The translations under genes were made by a program, and so were the position numbers. Positions 1 through 8,699 of a DNA stretch of 64,000 nucleotides are shown piece after piece. The notes beneath the pieces were generated by a model that was given only the letters and a program-made list of their open reading frames with translations, did not search any database and had not been told where the DNA came from. How positions within the stretch are numbered: the stretch's first letter is position 1; every line of letters starts with the position of its first letter. This DNA comes from Ruminococcus sp. Its GTDB lineage: Bacteria > Bacillota > Clostridia > Oscillospirales > Ruminococcaceae. Location of the stretch: contig JAFXSC010000024.1 in NCBI GenBank assembly GCA_017525915.1, positions 1 to 64,000 of the forward strand, read 5' to 3'.

Positions 1-102
1 TGTGATAGAAAGATGTAATCTAAGTTCAAAGTTGCAATTATTCCATTTTATCATATAAATAATATACATACGAAAAATCAGAATTTCAGCAATATCCCGC
101 CT

Positions 103-132
103 GCTCCCCGTTATCGGGGAGCATATTTTTTA
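103..132 (+). terminator. Intrinsic terminator for a gene left of the window
   Basis: A perfect 8-bp stem (103-110 with 115-122) around a TTAT loop is followed by ATATTTTTT on the plus strand. The T-run is on the plus-strand side only, so it most likely ends a rightward transcript entering from outside the window. Confidence 0.7.
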
Positions 133-183
133 GAGGCGGTTTAATTCAATTATAACAGAACTGTTTTTTCAGGTTGTGTGGTT

Positions 184-705
184 TTATTTCTTCTTTTTCT
201 TATTAACGTTCTTTATCTCAGGCTTACAATAGTTTCCGGTAACGTCATGCACCTTTATCGCCAGCTCTGAGAGTTCTTTTTTGCCGCTGTGATAAAGCTT
301 TCCCGTGTTGTAATCCACGGAGTTCATTATTATATGGCCGTGATAGAGTGAGTGACCCTGATCTTCCATATGAACTGCTGTGATCATCTGGTAGTCGGAC
401 TTCATATTATCAGCGATCTTATCCAAATATTCACAGGCGGTATCGGCATCTTTCACGGTCTTTTTATCGAACGCTACAACAAAATGCATTACTGGATTAT
501 CACCGATCTTTCCATAGTATTTTTTAACCGCCTGCATTTGTTCGTAAGTGTAATCGACATTCGTATCGCATACGCCATATCCCTTAGTAGCGATAAGAGC
601 CTCACCAGGTTCAAGTTTTTCTTTATAGGGATACTCCACACAATTGCGGAAGTAACCTCTGCCTTCACCATTATTTGTAATTTTCTTCTGAGTTAGAATG
701 TCCAT
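184..705 (-). CDS. Small relaxase/mobilization nuclease (MobA/VirD2-like)
   Basis: Predicted relaxase that would nick the element's origin of transfer and lead the strand into a recipient cell. Seen: HMEDQGH at residues 112-118 and HGHIIMNSV at 122-130, matching the histidine metal-binding motif of HUH relaxases, followed by the family-typical DYNTGKLYHS. Candidate catalytic tyrosines lie in the N-terminal 30 residues (YPYKEK). At 173 aa it is far shorter than usual relaxases (300 aa or more) and ends in a lysine-rich tail (NKKKKK), so it is a nuclease domain with no helicase or primase extension. Its start overlaps the end of the upstream ribbon-helix-helix gene by 13 nt, indicating translational coupling. 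Family assignment is good; whether so short a protein is active alone is unknown. Confidence 0.75.
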   Translation of the reverse strand: MDILTQKKITNNGEGRGYFRNCVEYPYKEKLEPGEALIATKGYGVCDTNVDYTYEQMQAVKKYYGKIGDNPVMHFVVAFDKKTVKDADTACEYLDKIADNMKSDYQMITAVHMEDQGHSLYHGHIIMNSVDYNTGKLYHSGKKELSELAIKVHDVTGNYCKPEIKNVNKKKKK

Positions 706-965
706 TTTTTATTTGCCTCCTCTTCAAGAATCTTGGCCTCAGCTGCTGAATGCTGTGAGAGCATTTTTACAGCCATATTAGCAAAATCCTGAAACTCTAC
801 CATCTTAGAGGGAGTGTTATCACTCTGGAAGTGGTTCAGCCTTTCGTTCATGACAGCATTAGGCTTGATACCGCGCATTTTTGCCTCTTTGGCGATATCA
901 TTATAAGTAGCCTCTGTCATGGCTATTGATGTTCTTACTGATTTGAGATCTTCTTTCTTACGCAT
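693..965 (-). CDS. Ribbon-helix-helix relaxosome accessory protein (MobC-like)
   Basis: A 90-aa protein with a basic N-terminus followed by SVRTSIAMTEATYNDIAKEA, the beta-strand plus helix pattern of ribbon-helix-helix DNA-binding proteins. The position directly upstream of, and overlapping, the relaxase gene is the usual place for a MobC-type accessory protein that binds oriT and helps load the relaxase, and perhaps represses the operon. No experimental homologue was recognised; the function is inferred from fold pattern and neighbour. Confidence 0.65.
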   Translation of the reverse strand: MRKKEDLKSVRTSIAMTEATYNDIAKEAKMRGIKPNAVMNERLNHFQSDNTPSKMVEFQDFANMAVKMLSQHSAAEAKILEEEANKKWTF

Positions 966-1170
966 TGTAATTACCTCATTCTTATAATATTTCTGGAGTA
1001 AATTGATATATATTTTTACAATATATACAGGTCGCTTCGCTCCAGTTTACCATATAGTATTACTTTTTTTCAAAATATTATTATTTTCTGTTTTTTTCGA
1101 TTTCCATAGATATATTATTTAATTGAATACATTACGCGCGTATTCGATTTTTATGGAAAGGAGAAAGCCT
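966..1170. other. AT-rich intergenic region, candidate oriT
   Basis: This gap separates the leftward mobilization genes from the rightward DUF960 gene. It contains a GTCGCTTCGCTCCAG patch near 1031-1045 and a 6-bp inverted repeat GAATAC (1125-1130) / GTATTC (1140-1145) around a GC-rich centre. Mobilizable elements usually keep oriT beside the relaxase/MobC genes, so this is the best candidate, but no nic consensus was recognised. Confidence 0.3.
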
Positions 1171-1455
1171 ATGATTGACAACAAACGCTATCTGACCTGT
1201 GGTGTTGACAACGCCATACCACAGGAACTACAGCTGTTTCTGTGGGAATGCGTGGAGCGTATGCCTGCTTCGAGGGACTATTTACAGGTGTTCGAGCTGA
1301 AGCCTGAGGGCTGTTTACAGTCGATAGCTCACAGCTCTGAAGAGCCGGAGTACCAAATGGAATATGTTATTCCTATGGATAATCCAATCGCTGAGAAGGT
1401 CTATGTAATCGACGATGGCGACCACAGCACGATGCTCTTATCATCTGAATATTAA
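1171..1455 (+). CDS. DUF960 family protein (copy A)
   Basis: A 94-aa protein matching the DUF960 pattern: RYLTCGVDNAIPQELQ near the N-terminus, a short LW motif, then DYLQVFEL. The start at 1171 is chosen because GGAAAGGAG lies just upstream; an upstream in-frame ATG at 1123 has no such site. Function is unknown. A paralogue with the same landmarks sits at 30989-31282. In both places DUF960 travels with an amidoligase and a class II amidotransferase, so a role linked to that cassette is likely (inference). Confidence 0.75.
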   Translation: MIDNKRYLTCGVDNAIPQELQLFLWECVERMPASRDYLQVFELKPEGCLQSIAHSSEEPEYQMEYVIPMDNPIAEKVYVIDDGDHSTMLLSSEY

Positions 1456-1462
1456 CAGAAAT

Positions 1463-1495
1463 GCCGCTCCTTCGGGAGCGGCTTAACTATTTTAT
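1463..1495 (+). terminator. Hairpin between DUF960 and amidoligase A
   Basis: An 8-bp stem GCCGCTCC (1463-1470) / GGAGCGGC (1475-1482) with a TTCG tetraloop lies immediately before the amidoligase ribosome-binding site (GGAGGT, 1497-1502). The following tract (TTAACTATTTTA) is only moderately T-rich, so it may be a leaky terminator or an mRNA-processing or stability element. Confidence 0.5.
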
Positions 1496-1507
1496 GGAGG
1501 TTTTACA

Positions 1508-2620
1508 ATGGAAGATAACAAAGATAACTGCCTGTATTGTAGCCACTGCGGCGCTCTTATAGGTGAAGATGAGGACTACGGTGAGGTCAATGGAGAAATA
1601 GTCTGCAACGACTGCATTGAGCGTTACACAAGTACCTGTGACCGATGCGGCGAGACTATCTGGACCGACGATTCGTATGGCGATGAGTACACTACCCTGT
1701 GCTCGCACTGCTACCACAGCCACTATACTCGTTGCTCCTGCTGCGATGCACTGCTGCATGAGGATGATTGTTATCACCTTGACGGATACGACTACTGCTC
1801 AGAATGTTATCACGATGAAGTCGATAAATCGCGTAGTATCCATGATTATTCTTTTAAACCAGAGCCTATATTCTACGGTGATTCTAAGCGTTATTTTGGA
1901 GTTGAGCTTGAAATAGACGGAGCCGGCAAGGATAGCGACAACGCTGACGAACTCCTCAAAATAGCCAATGCTGACGATGAGCACATTTATATCAAATCTG
2001 ACGGTTCGCTGGATGACGGAATGGAAATTGTCACTCATCCGATGTCTATGGAATACCACAAACAATTCTGCTGGGGCGAAATAATGAAAAAGGCTGTATC
2101 ACTGGGATATCGCTCACATCAGACGAGTACCTGCGGTCTCCATCTTCATGTCAACAGAGACTGCTTCGGTGAAGATCGGGATACTCAGGACGAGGTTATC
2201 AGTCGTATCCTGTACTTCGTAGAGCATCACTGGAATGAGATGCTGAAGTTCAGTCGACGTTCTGAGTATTCGATGAACCGCTGGGCAGCCCGTTACGGTT
2301 TTGAGAAGACAGGACGTGAAATACTGGATAAGGCTAAAAAGGGAAACAACGGACGTTACGCTGCCGTGAATCTGATGAACTATGCGACTATCGAGTTCCG
2401 TCTCTTCCGCGGTACGCTAAAGTATAACACGCTGATAGCAGCAATTGAACTAGTAAATGAGATATGTGACCTGGCTATTCACTTGACAGATGAAGGTATT
2501 GCGAAAATGAGCTGGTCGGAGTTTGTGGGAACTCTCACGGAACCCGAACTAATCACTTATCTCAAAGAGCGCAGACTCTACATAAACGAAGAACCAACTA
2601 CCGCACAGGAGGAATTTTAA
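1508..2620 (+). CDS. Putative amidoligase with N-terminal zinc fingers (copy A)
   Basis: A 370-aa protein. Residues 1-105 contain repeated CxxC pairs (CSHC, CNDC, CDRC, CSHC, CSCC, CSEC) forming about three LIM-like zinc-binding units. The rest matches the putative amidoligase family (glutamine-synthetase-like COOH-NH2 ligases): a substrate/ATP-site strand GVELEIDGAG, KSDGSLDDGMEIVTHP, and the signature HQTSTCGLHLHVNR near residues 201-215, then IEFRLFRGTL. Known family members are predicted to form amide or isopeptide bonds using ATP. Here the gene is followed at once by a small hydrophobic protein and a class II glutamine amidotransferase, suggesting ammonia supply or a joint modification. 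The substrate is unknown, perhaps a peptide, protein or cell-wall component. A full paralogue is at 26108-27199. Confidence 0.8.
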   Translation: MEDNKDNCLYCSHCGALIGEDEDYGEVNGEIVCNDCIERYTSTCDRCGETIWTDDSYGDEYTTLCSHCYHSHYTRCSCCDALLHEDDCYHLDGYDYCSECYHDEVDKSRSIHDYSFKPEPIFYGDSKRYFGVELEIDGAGKDSDNADELLKIANADDEHIYIKSDGSLDDGMEIVTHPMSMEYHKQFCWGEIMKKAVSLGYRSHQTSTCGLHLHVNRDCFGEDRDTQDEVISRILYFVEHHWNEMLKFSRRSEYSMNRWAARYGFEKTGREILDKAKKGNNGRYAAVNLMNYATIEFRLFRGTLKYNTLIAAIELVNEICDLAIHLTDEGIAKMSWSEFVGTLTEPELITYLKERRLYINEEPTTAQEEF

Positions 2621-2622
2621 CT

Positions 2623-2781
2623 ATGGGAATTTTATCAAAAGCATTCAAACTTGATCCTGAAACCGAAAAGGAAATCAAGGCTATACTCAAATATGTGAGC
2701 GCAGTTGTGCTTATAGTGGCAGCTGGTAAGGCAGGCATCGAGTTCGGCGCACTGCCGTTCGATGAAGATAAGGAGGGATAA
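2623..2781 (+). CDS. Small protein with one hydrophobic segment
   Basis: A 52-aa ORF (MGILSKAFKL...) starting 2 nt after the amidoligase stop and using the AGGAGG inside the end of that gene. Residues about 27-37 (VSAVVLIVAAG) form one hydrophobic stretch, with a charged amphipathic N-terminal part and an acidic C-terminus ending DEDKEG. It ends 3 nt before the amidotransferase start. Not recognised as a known family. Equivalent small hydrophobic ORFs sit in the same cassette at 28396-28574, although the sequences differ. Confidence 0.6.
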   Translation: MGILSKAFKLDPETEKEIKAILKYVSAVVLIVAAGKAGIEFGALPFDEDKEG

Positions 2782-2784
2782 TTT

Positions 2785-3765
2785 ATGTGTTCACTTTTCG
2801 GTTGGTTGGATTATCAGGGAATCGTTCCACACAGAATGCTCAGAAAACTCACGCAGGCACTTGCAAATGCCGCAGAGGAACGTGGAACTGACGCAGCCGG
2901 TATCAGCTACATTAAGGACGGCAAGGTTGTCATTTACAAGAGACCGAAACCTGCTCACAAGCTCAGATTTGATCCGCCGGAAGGCACTGCCGCTGTTATG
3001 GGTCACACACGAATGGCTACTCAAGGGGACGAGAAGCTGAACTACAATAATCACCCTTTCCCCGGTACTGCCGGGGATACTTCATTTGCATTTGCTCATA
3101 ACGGCGTATTGTGGAATGATCGTGAGCTCCGCAAGGACAAGCTTATACCTGATACACACATTGAGACTGACAGCTACGCCGCTTGTCAGCTGATTGAAGG
3201 CCAGCAGAAGCTGGACTTTGATAGTCTCAAATATATGGCTGAAACTGTAGAGGGCAACTTCACATTCACAGTCCTTGATGATAACAATAGCCTATACATT
3301 ATAAAAGGGAGTAACCCGATGTGTCTGCTGCACATTCCGGTGCTTGGACTGTATGTATACGCATCCACCGAGAGTATCATGAAGAACGCTCTCAGCAAGA
3401 TAGGACTTAATAAGTTCGCCAATGAACGGATCAATACCGACGAGGGGGATATCATTCACATTGACAGGAATGGGGATATCACACGCTCGGAGTTCGAGCC
3501 GAAGATATATCGTTCAAAGTACGGCAGTTGGTATGACTATGAAGATTCGCCCTACTATAATATGCATGAGGAAATATTGCTTGCATACTGTGGATGTTAT
3601 GGCATTGACAGCGAGGATGTCGAGCTCCTGCTCGAATACGGCTATACCTGCGACGAAATAGAGGAACTCTTGATGGAACCCAGCATGCTCCAAGAAGCAC
3701 TCAACGATATAAAATTCGGTGCAGGCGAAAGTCTGTATGAGAACTGCTATGGAGGTCTCTGGTAA
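2785..3765 (+). CDS. Class II glutamine amidotransferase (copy A)
   Basis: A 326-aa Ntn-hydrolase. It begins MCSLFGWLDY, placing the nucleophile Cys at position 2 after Met removal, and has the other class II hallmarks: RGTDAAGISY, GHTRMATQG (Arg for glutamine binding), NNHPF, AHNGVLWND (oxyanion Asn-Gly) and ETDSYA. There is no synthetase or phosphosugar domain after the glutaminase part; instead the last 60 residues form a short helical domain (CGCYGIDSEDVELLLEYGY) shared with copy B. It likely hydrolyses glutamine and passes ammonia to a partner, plausibly the adjacent amidoligase. AAGGAGGG precedes the start. The stop overlaps the resolvase start by one base. Confidence 0.85.
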   Translation: MCSLFGWLDYQGIVPHRMLRKLTQALANAAEERGTDAAGISYIKDGKVVIYKRPKPAHKLRFDPPEGTAAVMGHTRMATQGDEKLNYNNHPFPGTAGDTSFAFAHNGVLWNDRELRKDKLIPDTHIETDSYAACQLIEGQQKLDFDSLKYMAETVEGNFTFTVLDDNNSLYIIKGSNPMCLLHIPVLGLYVYASTESIMKNALSKIGLNKFANERINTDEGDIIHIDRNGDITRSEFEPKIYRSKYGSWYDYEDSPYYNMHEEILLAYCGCYGIDSEDVELLLEYGYTCDEIEELLMEPSMLQEALNDIKFGAGESLYENCYGGLW

Positions 3766-4337
3766 TGGGCAAGATAGGATATATCCGCGTATCAACTGAA
3801 CACCAAGAGACAGCACGTCAGGAAGCATTGATGAAGCAATATCAGGTCGAGCGTATCTTTGCTGAGAAGATGTCTGGCAAGAATGCTGACCGTCCCGAGC
3901 TGAAGGCTATGCTCGAATACGTACGTGAGGGCGATACTCTGTACATCGAGAGCATTAGTCGTCTTGGACGTTCAACAAGAGATCTGTTAAATATCATTGA
4001 TGTGCTTCAACGGAAGAAGGTTACTCTTGTAAGCAGTAAGGAAAACATAGACACCAATACTCCTCAGGGACGCTTTGTGCTGTCAATATTTGCAGCGTTA
4101 TCAGAGCTTGAACGTGAGCAGACTCTTCAACGTCAGCGTGAGGGCATCGCTATTGCAAAGTCACAGGGGAAGTATAAAGGTCGGCAGCCCATACCTATTG
4201 ACTGGGTCAAGTTCGGTCAGCTGTATGAACAGTGGAAGTCCGGCACTATTACGGCAGTATGGTTTCAGAAAGAAATGGGCCTGCAAGCTAATACCTTTTA
4301 TCGCAGGCTTAAAGAATACAAAAGAAAGTATATATAA
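3765..4337 (+). CDS. Small serine recombinase (resolvase/invertase family)
   Basis: A 190-aa site-specific recombinase. GYIRVSTEHQ at the N-terminus holds the catalytic serine; SISRLGRSTRDLL and LSELEREQTLQRQREG are the typical catalytic-domain and E-helix motifs; and a C-terminal helix-turn-helix lies around residues 150-188. The size fits resolvases of transposons and plasmids. It overlaps the end of the amidotransferase gene, so it is part of the same transcript. A cluster of TGACATA motifs just downstream (4384-4475) may be its target. Confidence 0.85.
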   Translation: MGKIGYIRVSTEHQETARQEALMKQYQVERIFAEKMSGKNADRPELKAMLEYVREGDTLYIESISRLGRSTRDLLNIIDVLQRKKVTLVSSKENIDTNTPQGRFVLSIFAALSELEREQTLQRQREGIAIAKSQGKYKGRQPIPIDWVKFGQLYEQWKSGTITAVWFQKEMGLQANTFYRRLKEYKRKYI

Positions 4338-4345
4338 ATGAGACG

Positions 4346-4366
4346 GAGCCGGGATAACCGGCTCCA
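4346..4366 (+). terminator. Hairpin after the resolvase gene
   Basis: An 8-bp GC-rich stem GGAGCCGG (4346-4353) / CCGGCTCC (4359-4366) follows the resolvase stop by 8 nt. The T-run is weak (AACCATATTTC), so termination may be partial. Confidence 0.45.
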
Positions 4367-4383
4367 ACCATATTTCAATAGGG

Positions 4384-4475
4384 TGTCATTTTTATCTGAC
4401 ATATTTCAAAAGCAGAAAAATAATGTATATGACATAGTTTTTGAGTATGTCAGTAGACTATGGGCTATTGACATA
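4384..4475. other. Candidate resolvase (res) site
   Basis: Three direct copies of TGACATA (4397-4403, 4430-4436, 4469-4475) and an inverted copy TATGTCA (4446-4452) lie within 80 bp, directly downstream of the small resolvase gene. Several spaced, partly inverted half-sites near the gene are the usual architecture of res sites. Assignment is by position and repetition only. Confidence 0.4.
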
Positions 4476-4489
4476 CCGGGGTGCTGTTT

Positions 4490-5389
4490 TTAAATTTTAT
4501 CTATATTACGAAGCAGACGGTTATAGCTATCATTGAAGCTGGATATCATAACGGCGAATGAATTGTACTTGAACTTGTCAGGCATAGTTATTTTGTATTC
4601 ATCTCTGTTTATGTTCTTGGCTATTGAAACAATAGTATCAAGGTAAGCACTAAAACTCTTTTTAGATTCTAGGAGTGAAACCAAATCGGAACATATTCCT
4701 TCCAATTTAGTATAACTTTCATTCAAACGCTTTTTCAATGAACCTATCTGACCCTCCAGATAGGATTTAACACGTACATATGCCTCGGAATCAGTAAGCT
4801 TGTTTACCTCATTTTGTTTGTTACATATAAGATCAGTATCTGATTTTATATGGGATAAGGTCCTGTTAATCAATTTACATAAATCAAGAAGAACCTTCTT
4901 TTCGACTTCAGTAATTATGTAAGACAGTGCTATGTTATCCCCTTCTGTTTTAGAGTTATCTTTTGAAGTTTGAGTGCTGACATTATCATATTGAGTCGTT
5001 TTTCCTTTTGCGGCATCTTGTAGGATCTGTTCATATATCTCGGTAAGCCTTTGTGGCACATCGTCCTCATCAATTGTTAAGTTATCGGAACTTTCTACGA
5101 ATTTCTTACACAGTTCAGGATATCTTGATTCGTCGATAGTTTCCAAAATATAATCGACAAACAATAGTGGGTTAAAGCTGTTCACAATATCAGGAGCGAT
5201 TTCGGTAATATCATTTTTGCCTGACAAAAACTTACGGATTCTGCTCTTGCCTGCTTCATCACTCCTGAGGGATTTTATGTATCCTTGACCTTCCGCATCC
5301 AGTCCGGATTTCAGAAGGTCTATAGTATAAGCGTATCTCTCTCCGCCGATTATCGAAAACAGAATCTGAGCAAATTCCGAAAACTTCAT
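4490..5389 (-). CDS. Hypothetical helical protein
   Basis: A 299-aa protein not recognised as a named family. Residues 1-100 look globular and helical (a KFLSGKNDITEIAPDIV region suggests a small HTH-like or helical unit), 120-150 is a polar linker (TSKDNSKTEG), and 150-299 is predicted coiled-coil-rich. It is transcribed opposite to its neighbours, between the res-like repeats and the large ATPase. A promoter TTGCCG (5490-5495) / TATAAT (5467-5472) on the minus strand with a 17-bp spacer fits as its own. A cargo or regulatory function is possible; none is shown. Confidence 0.6.
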   Translation of the reverse strand: MKFSEFAQILFSIIGGERYAYTIDLLKSGLDAEGQGYIKSLRSDEAGKSRIRKFLSGKNDITEIAPDIVNSFNPLLFVDYILETIDESRYPELCKKFVESSDNLTIDEDDVPQRLTEIYEQILQDAAKGKTTQYDNVSTQTSKDNSKTEGDNIALSYIITEVEKKVLLDLCKLINRTLSHIKSDTDLICNKQNEVNKLTDSEAYVRVKSYLEGQIGSLKKRLNESYTKLEGICSDLVSLLESKKSFSAYLDTIVSIAKNINRDEYKITMPDKFKYNSFAVMISSFNDSYNRLLRNIDKI

Positions 5390-5410
5390 TTCAACATCTT
5401 CTTTCTTGGA

Positions 5411-5495
5411 CGGGATGCGTGAGAATGTGTACCGTCGCGTCCCGTCACGTTGAACTTGTTATTTTTATTATAACAAATGTAAGTGCAAGCGGCAA
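5411..5495 (-). promoter_or_regulatory. Promoter and inverted repeats upstream of 4490-5389
   Basis: On the minus strand TTGCCG (5495-5490) is followed after 17 bp by TATAAT (5472-5467). The -10 lies in a palindrome (TTGTTA...TAACAA, 5456-5476). A second inverted repeat (CGGGATGCG 5411-5419 / CGCGTCCCG 5436-5444, one mismatch) lies between the promoter and the start codon and could be an operator. Confidence 0.4.
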
Positions 5496-5661
5496 GACCC
5501 TGCTTGAAAAATATTTGCAGAGCGTGGCTGGTTGCGGTAATGATAAAAATATGGTTTCCGAAGAATAATCAAAATGCGGCTTTTGATGTTTTGAAGAGAA
5601 CGTAATTATATTTGCACCGCAATCAAGAGCACTCGAAAAAATTTTTAAAGGAGGTTGTATC

Positions 5662-8600
5662 GTGAACACGCGAGGACCAACATCAAATCAATTTCAGAAT
5701 CCAGGACAGATAATGAGTCAAGATCAACAGGCTGAAGCAGCAATGAAAACAGCAGTTGAACTGGTTAATATCCAAAAACGACTCGGACTGTCGCTGACGA
5801 TATTTGACAAAAATCTTCACAAGATTTCCGGAAAGTTTAACAGCATGGCTGACCTTCTGCGTAACCCGGATTTCATTGCACACTTGACCCAGGATATGTA
5901 CGTTAGCAACGACAGTGAAACAACGTGGTTCAAGCTGAAAGTGAAGAACGGCAAGCTTGGTCCTATCACATTTTTGTTAACATTTCACGCCAACTGGGTA
6001 AAGACTTACAACAAAAGTCCTGAAGGCTTTGATTTCATAGCTGTTGGCTATACACCAGGCGATCAAAACGTACCGGCAGCAACAGCGGTTGTTCCAGGCA
6101 AGGACTTCACCCCAGAACGAATAACCCAGCATTTCCAGGCAGTGATCGGTGAGACAGCAAACGACACAAAAGAGGTTGGAAAGCTACTCTGTTATATTTT
6201 GTCAAAATATACAACGAATCCAAATCCGGATTCACTTGAATACTTCGGTAAGATACAGGGATTCTCCAAGAACAAAGATGGAAAGACAAGGTTTTCTCCG
6301 CCGAGGATGCTTCGTGATGAGGTCAGACCTTATCTTACAGAAAGTGTGCGAAATAGGCAGTTTCCGGTATGTGACTCGACATTATTAAACGAGGATCTGA
6401 CCCCTATACTGGAACCGCTGTTTGCAGGACAGAAAGAATTTCAGCTCTTGCTTCTGCACAGGTTTGCAAGCTGGTTCAGTTCCTTCTTTGCGAGACGTAA
6501 TATATGTGCGGATCAAGTTTTGATTGCTAAGCCAAGCAGTGAAATAACCGTTGACACCTTGGTTGCAATGCTGAAAAATACCCGATACGATTCATTGGAC
6601 GCACCTCCGATAGGTCCGAATATCAAGCCCCTGAAGCATGATCTTGAAACCATTAATGACGGTATGGTCACTGCTATTGACGTGTTTGCTGCGGACCAAG
6701 TCAAAAAAGCTGAAAAGGGCTACGATCTGCTGATAAGTGATGCTGCCGGAGCTACTGATAACTGCAACGGCGTACACCATAGTATGGCGCTGGTATCGGG
6801 ATACGCCGACTTATACATACCCAAGGAAGTACGCTGTGTTCTTGAATTTGACGGTGTTAGTACCCATTACTCTCCTGAGACGTTCAAGAACGCCCTGCGC
6901 CGTTTAGACGCTAACATCGTTGCAAGAGTTGAGTATGGCTGCAACAACGGCGGATTTGTTAAGGTCTTTAACAGTTATATTGATGATGTCAAAGACAATA
7001 TGCCCTGCAAATTACCACGCTCCAAGTTCAACACGTATATCATATTAATGACAGCTTTGCGAATGTACAACGAGTGGTACTCGCCACTCTTCAGTCCCGA
7101 TATTGAGCAATATATCGAGGATTGGCTCTGCTCTCAGGAGCAGGAGATACAGCCACTGTACGATGTGATCTGTTCTGATTTTGGAAAGATTCTCAACCAG
7201 AAAATTGCTGACGGTTATTACCGCTTGATCATAAAGGAGGAAACTACTCCATTTGATAAGGGTAGTCATACAATTGTGGTAGATAAAGCTGAACGCCGAA
7301 TCTATGTGGAAACGGCTGACAGCTTTGACATAGCTAAGAATGAAATGACCTCTGTCGCTGATACTGATAGTCTGACTGCTGCTCTTTACATTGAAGAATA
7401 TCTCCCGCATAACGCAAAGGGCGAGAAAAGCGTGAGGATTGCGGCTATCACTTCTGACGGCACACCTTATCCGTTATATGCCCACGCTATTGGTTATTCT
7501 TTGCTCACGCATGAGAATAAGCTCAGATTTGAGCTGCTTGACAAGGAGGCAAACCTCTTTACTTACGACGAGATACCGAGAGAAGGTTTCCTGCCGTTGA
7601 TAAAGACGGTTGACGGAAGGTTTGCAGGCAAGATGATACGCTATGCAGCGGAGGAATCTAACATCTACTTCGGCACAGGCAAAACTGGATCCGGTAAGAG
7701 TTGGGCTATCGCTCAGTTAATATGTATGCTGTTTATGCTCGGTCAGATCGTTGTTGTATTTGATGTAAGCGGCAGCTATACAAAGGAACAACTCATGAAG
7801 ATGCTTCCGCCTGAAGTAGTTGAGAAGCTCTTCCGTTTTATCAATATCGGTGCTGGTTACGGCATGGATATGATACCTGTCGATCTCGGCTCATTGAGAG
7901 GCTGTGAGACTCTTCCGGATAAGAAGAGAGCTATATATAGCGTTCTCAGAGCAGCTACCGGTCCCATTGACAAGGGTACATCACGAAAGCTGAAAGGCTT
8001 CCTGTCGGATTATCTGAAGGATAAAGAATACTCGGTATCTCTGAATAACCTCTGCTCTGAATTAGAGGAAGTTGGAGGTTGGGGTGCTGAGACTGCTGAC
8101 TGCGTTCAGTCGGTCCTCGATGACATCAATGAAGTTGGATTTGAAGAGCAGACATGGGATGACCTATTCATGCAGGAACGCAAGATCATCGTTATCAACC
8201 TCGGCAATGAGGTGGGCGACAGCACACACCAGCTCTTGGATATGATGGTGGGAAGCCTCTTCAACTGGCAGATGACACATGATTCAGGGGTCTTATTCAT
8301 AGCCATCGATGAGCTTGCAGACCAAGACTTCAGTACAGGTGCTCCTCTCCATACAATTGTTAAGCAGGGACGTAAGTTCCATACCGCTTTGATTGGTGCG
8401 ACCCAGGATTTTTATAATCAAGGCAGCTCACACCTTGACGTGATGAAACAGGCTAGCATCAAGAGCTTCTGCCGTCCTGGTAAGTCCGAGGACAGAGTGG
8501 CTCAGAAACTGGGATTTCGTGATGCTATCGATGCCGGATTCTACAAGTTCAATGCAGGAGATGAGATACTTGAATTCGACGGATACAACAAGGAGACCGG

Positions 8601-8691
8601 TGAGAATGAGGCGCTGATCATCAAGGGCAGGGTTGTCAACTTCGTCGAAACTCCGTTGTACGAGAAATTCAAGGAGCTTTATGGTTGTTAA
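5662..8691 (+). CDS. Large P-loop ATPase, VirB4/HerA-type, probable DNA-transfer motor
   Basis: A 1009-aa protein starting at GTG 5662 behind AAAGGAGG. The C-terminal third is a RecA/HerA-like ATPase: Walker A GTGKTGSGKS at residues 671-680, Walker B LFIAIDELAD near 878-887, then GATQDFYNQG, as in VirB4/TraC or HerA/FtsK-type motors. The N-terminal 600 residues are not recognised; they carry no predicted membrane helices. In an element with a relaxase but no visible mating-pore genes, this ATPase may be a coupling or energising subunit that hijacks a helper conjugation system, or a DNA pump. It is the largest gene of the element and lies just upstream of xis-int. Confidence 0.7.
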   Translation: MNTRGPTSNQFQNPGQIMSQDQQAEAAMKTAVELVNIQKRLGLSLTIFDKNLHKISGKFNSMADLLRNPDFIAHLTQDMYVSNDSETTWFKLKVKNGKLGPITFLLTFHANWVKTYNKSPEGFDFIAVGYTPGDQNVPAATAVVPGKDFTPERITQHFQAVIGETANDTKEVGKLLCYILSKYTTNPNPDSLEYFGKIQGFSKNKDGKTRFSPPRMLRDEVRPYLTESVRNRQFPVCDSTLLNEDLTPILEPLFAGQKEFQLLLLHRFASWFSSFFARRNICADQVLIAKPSSEITVDTLVAMLKNTRYDSLDAPPIGPNIKPLKHDLETINDGMVTAIDVFAADQVKKAEKGYDLLISDAAGATDNCNGVHHSMALVSGYADLYIPKEVRCVLEFDGVSTHYSPETFKNALRRLDANIVARVEYGCNNGGFVKVFNSYIDDVKDNMPCKLPRSKFNTYIILMTALRMYNEWYSPLFSPDIEQYIEDWLCSQEQEIQPLYDVICSDFGKILNQKIADGYYRLIIKEETTPFDKGSHTIVVDKAERRIYVETADSFDIAKNEMTSVADTDSLTAALYIEEYLPHNAKGEKSVRIAAITSDGTPYPLYAHAIGYSLLTHENKLRFELLDKEANLFTYDEIPREGFLPLIKTVDGRFAGKMIRYAAEESNIYFGTGKTGSGKSWAIAQLICMLFMLGQIVVVFDVSGSYTKEQLMKMLPPEVVEKLFRFINIGAGYGMDMIPVDLGSLRGCETLPDKKRAIYSVLRAATGPIDKGTSRKLKGFLSDYLKDKEYSVSLNNLCSELEEVGGWGAETADCVQSVLDDINEVGFEEQTWDDLFMQERKIIVINLGNEVGDSTHQLLDMMVGSLFNWQMTHDSGVLFIAIDELADQDFSTGAPLHTIVKQGRKFHTALIGATQDFYNQGSSHLDVMKQASIKSFCRPGKSEDRVAQKLGFRDAIDAGFYKFNAGDEILEFDGYNKETGENEALIIKGRVVNFVETPLYEKFKELYGC

Positions 8692-8699
8692 TTTCGGTG

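Noticed and set aside
11..20. AGATGTAATC at the left edge, repeated at 33302-33311
   Set aside because: A 10-base match in AT-rich DNA with no further similarity; too weak to call an element end.
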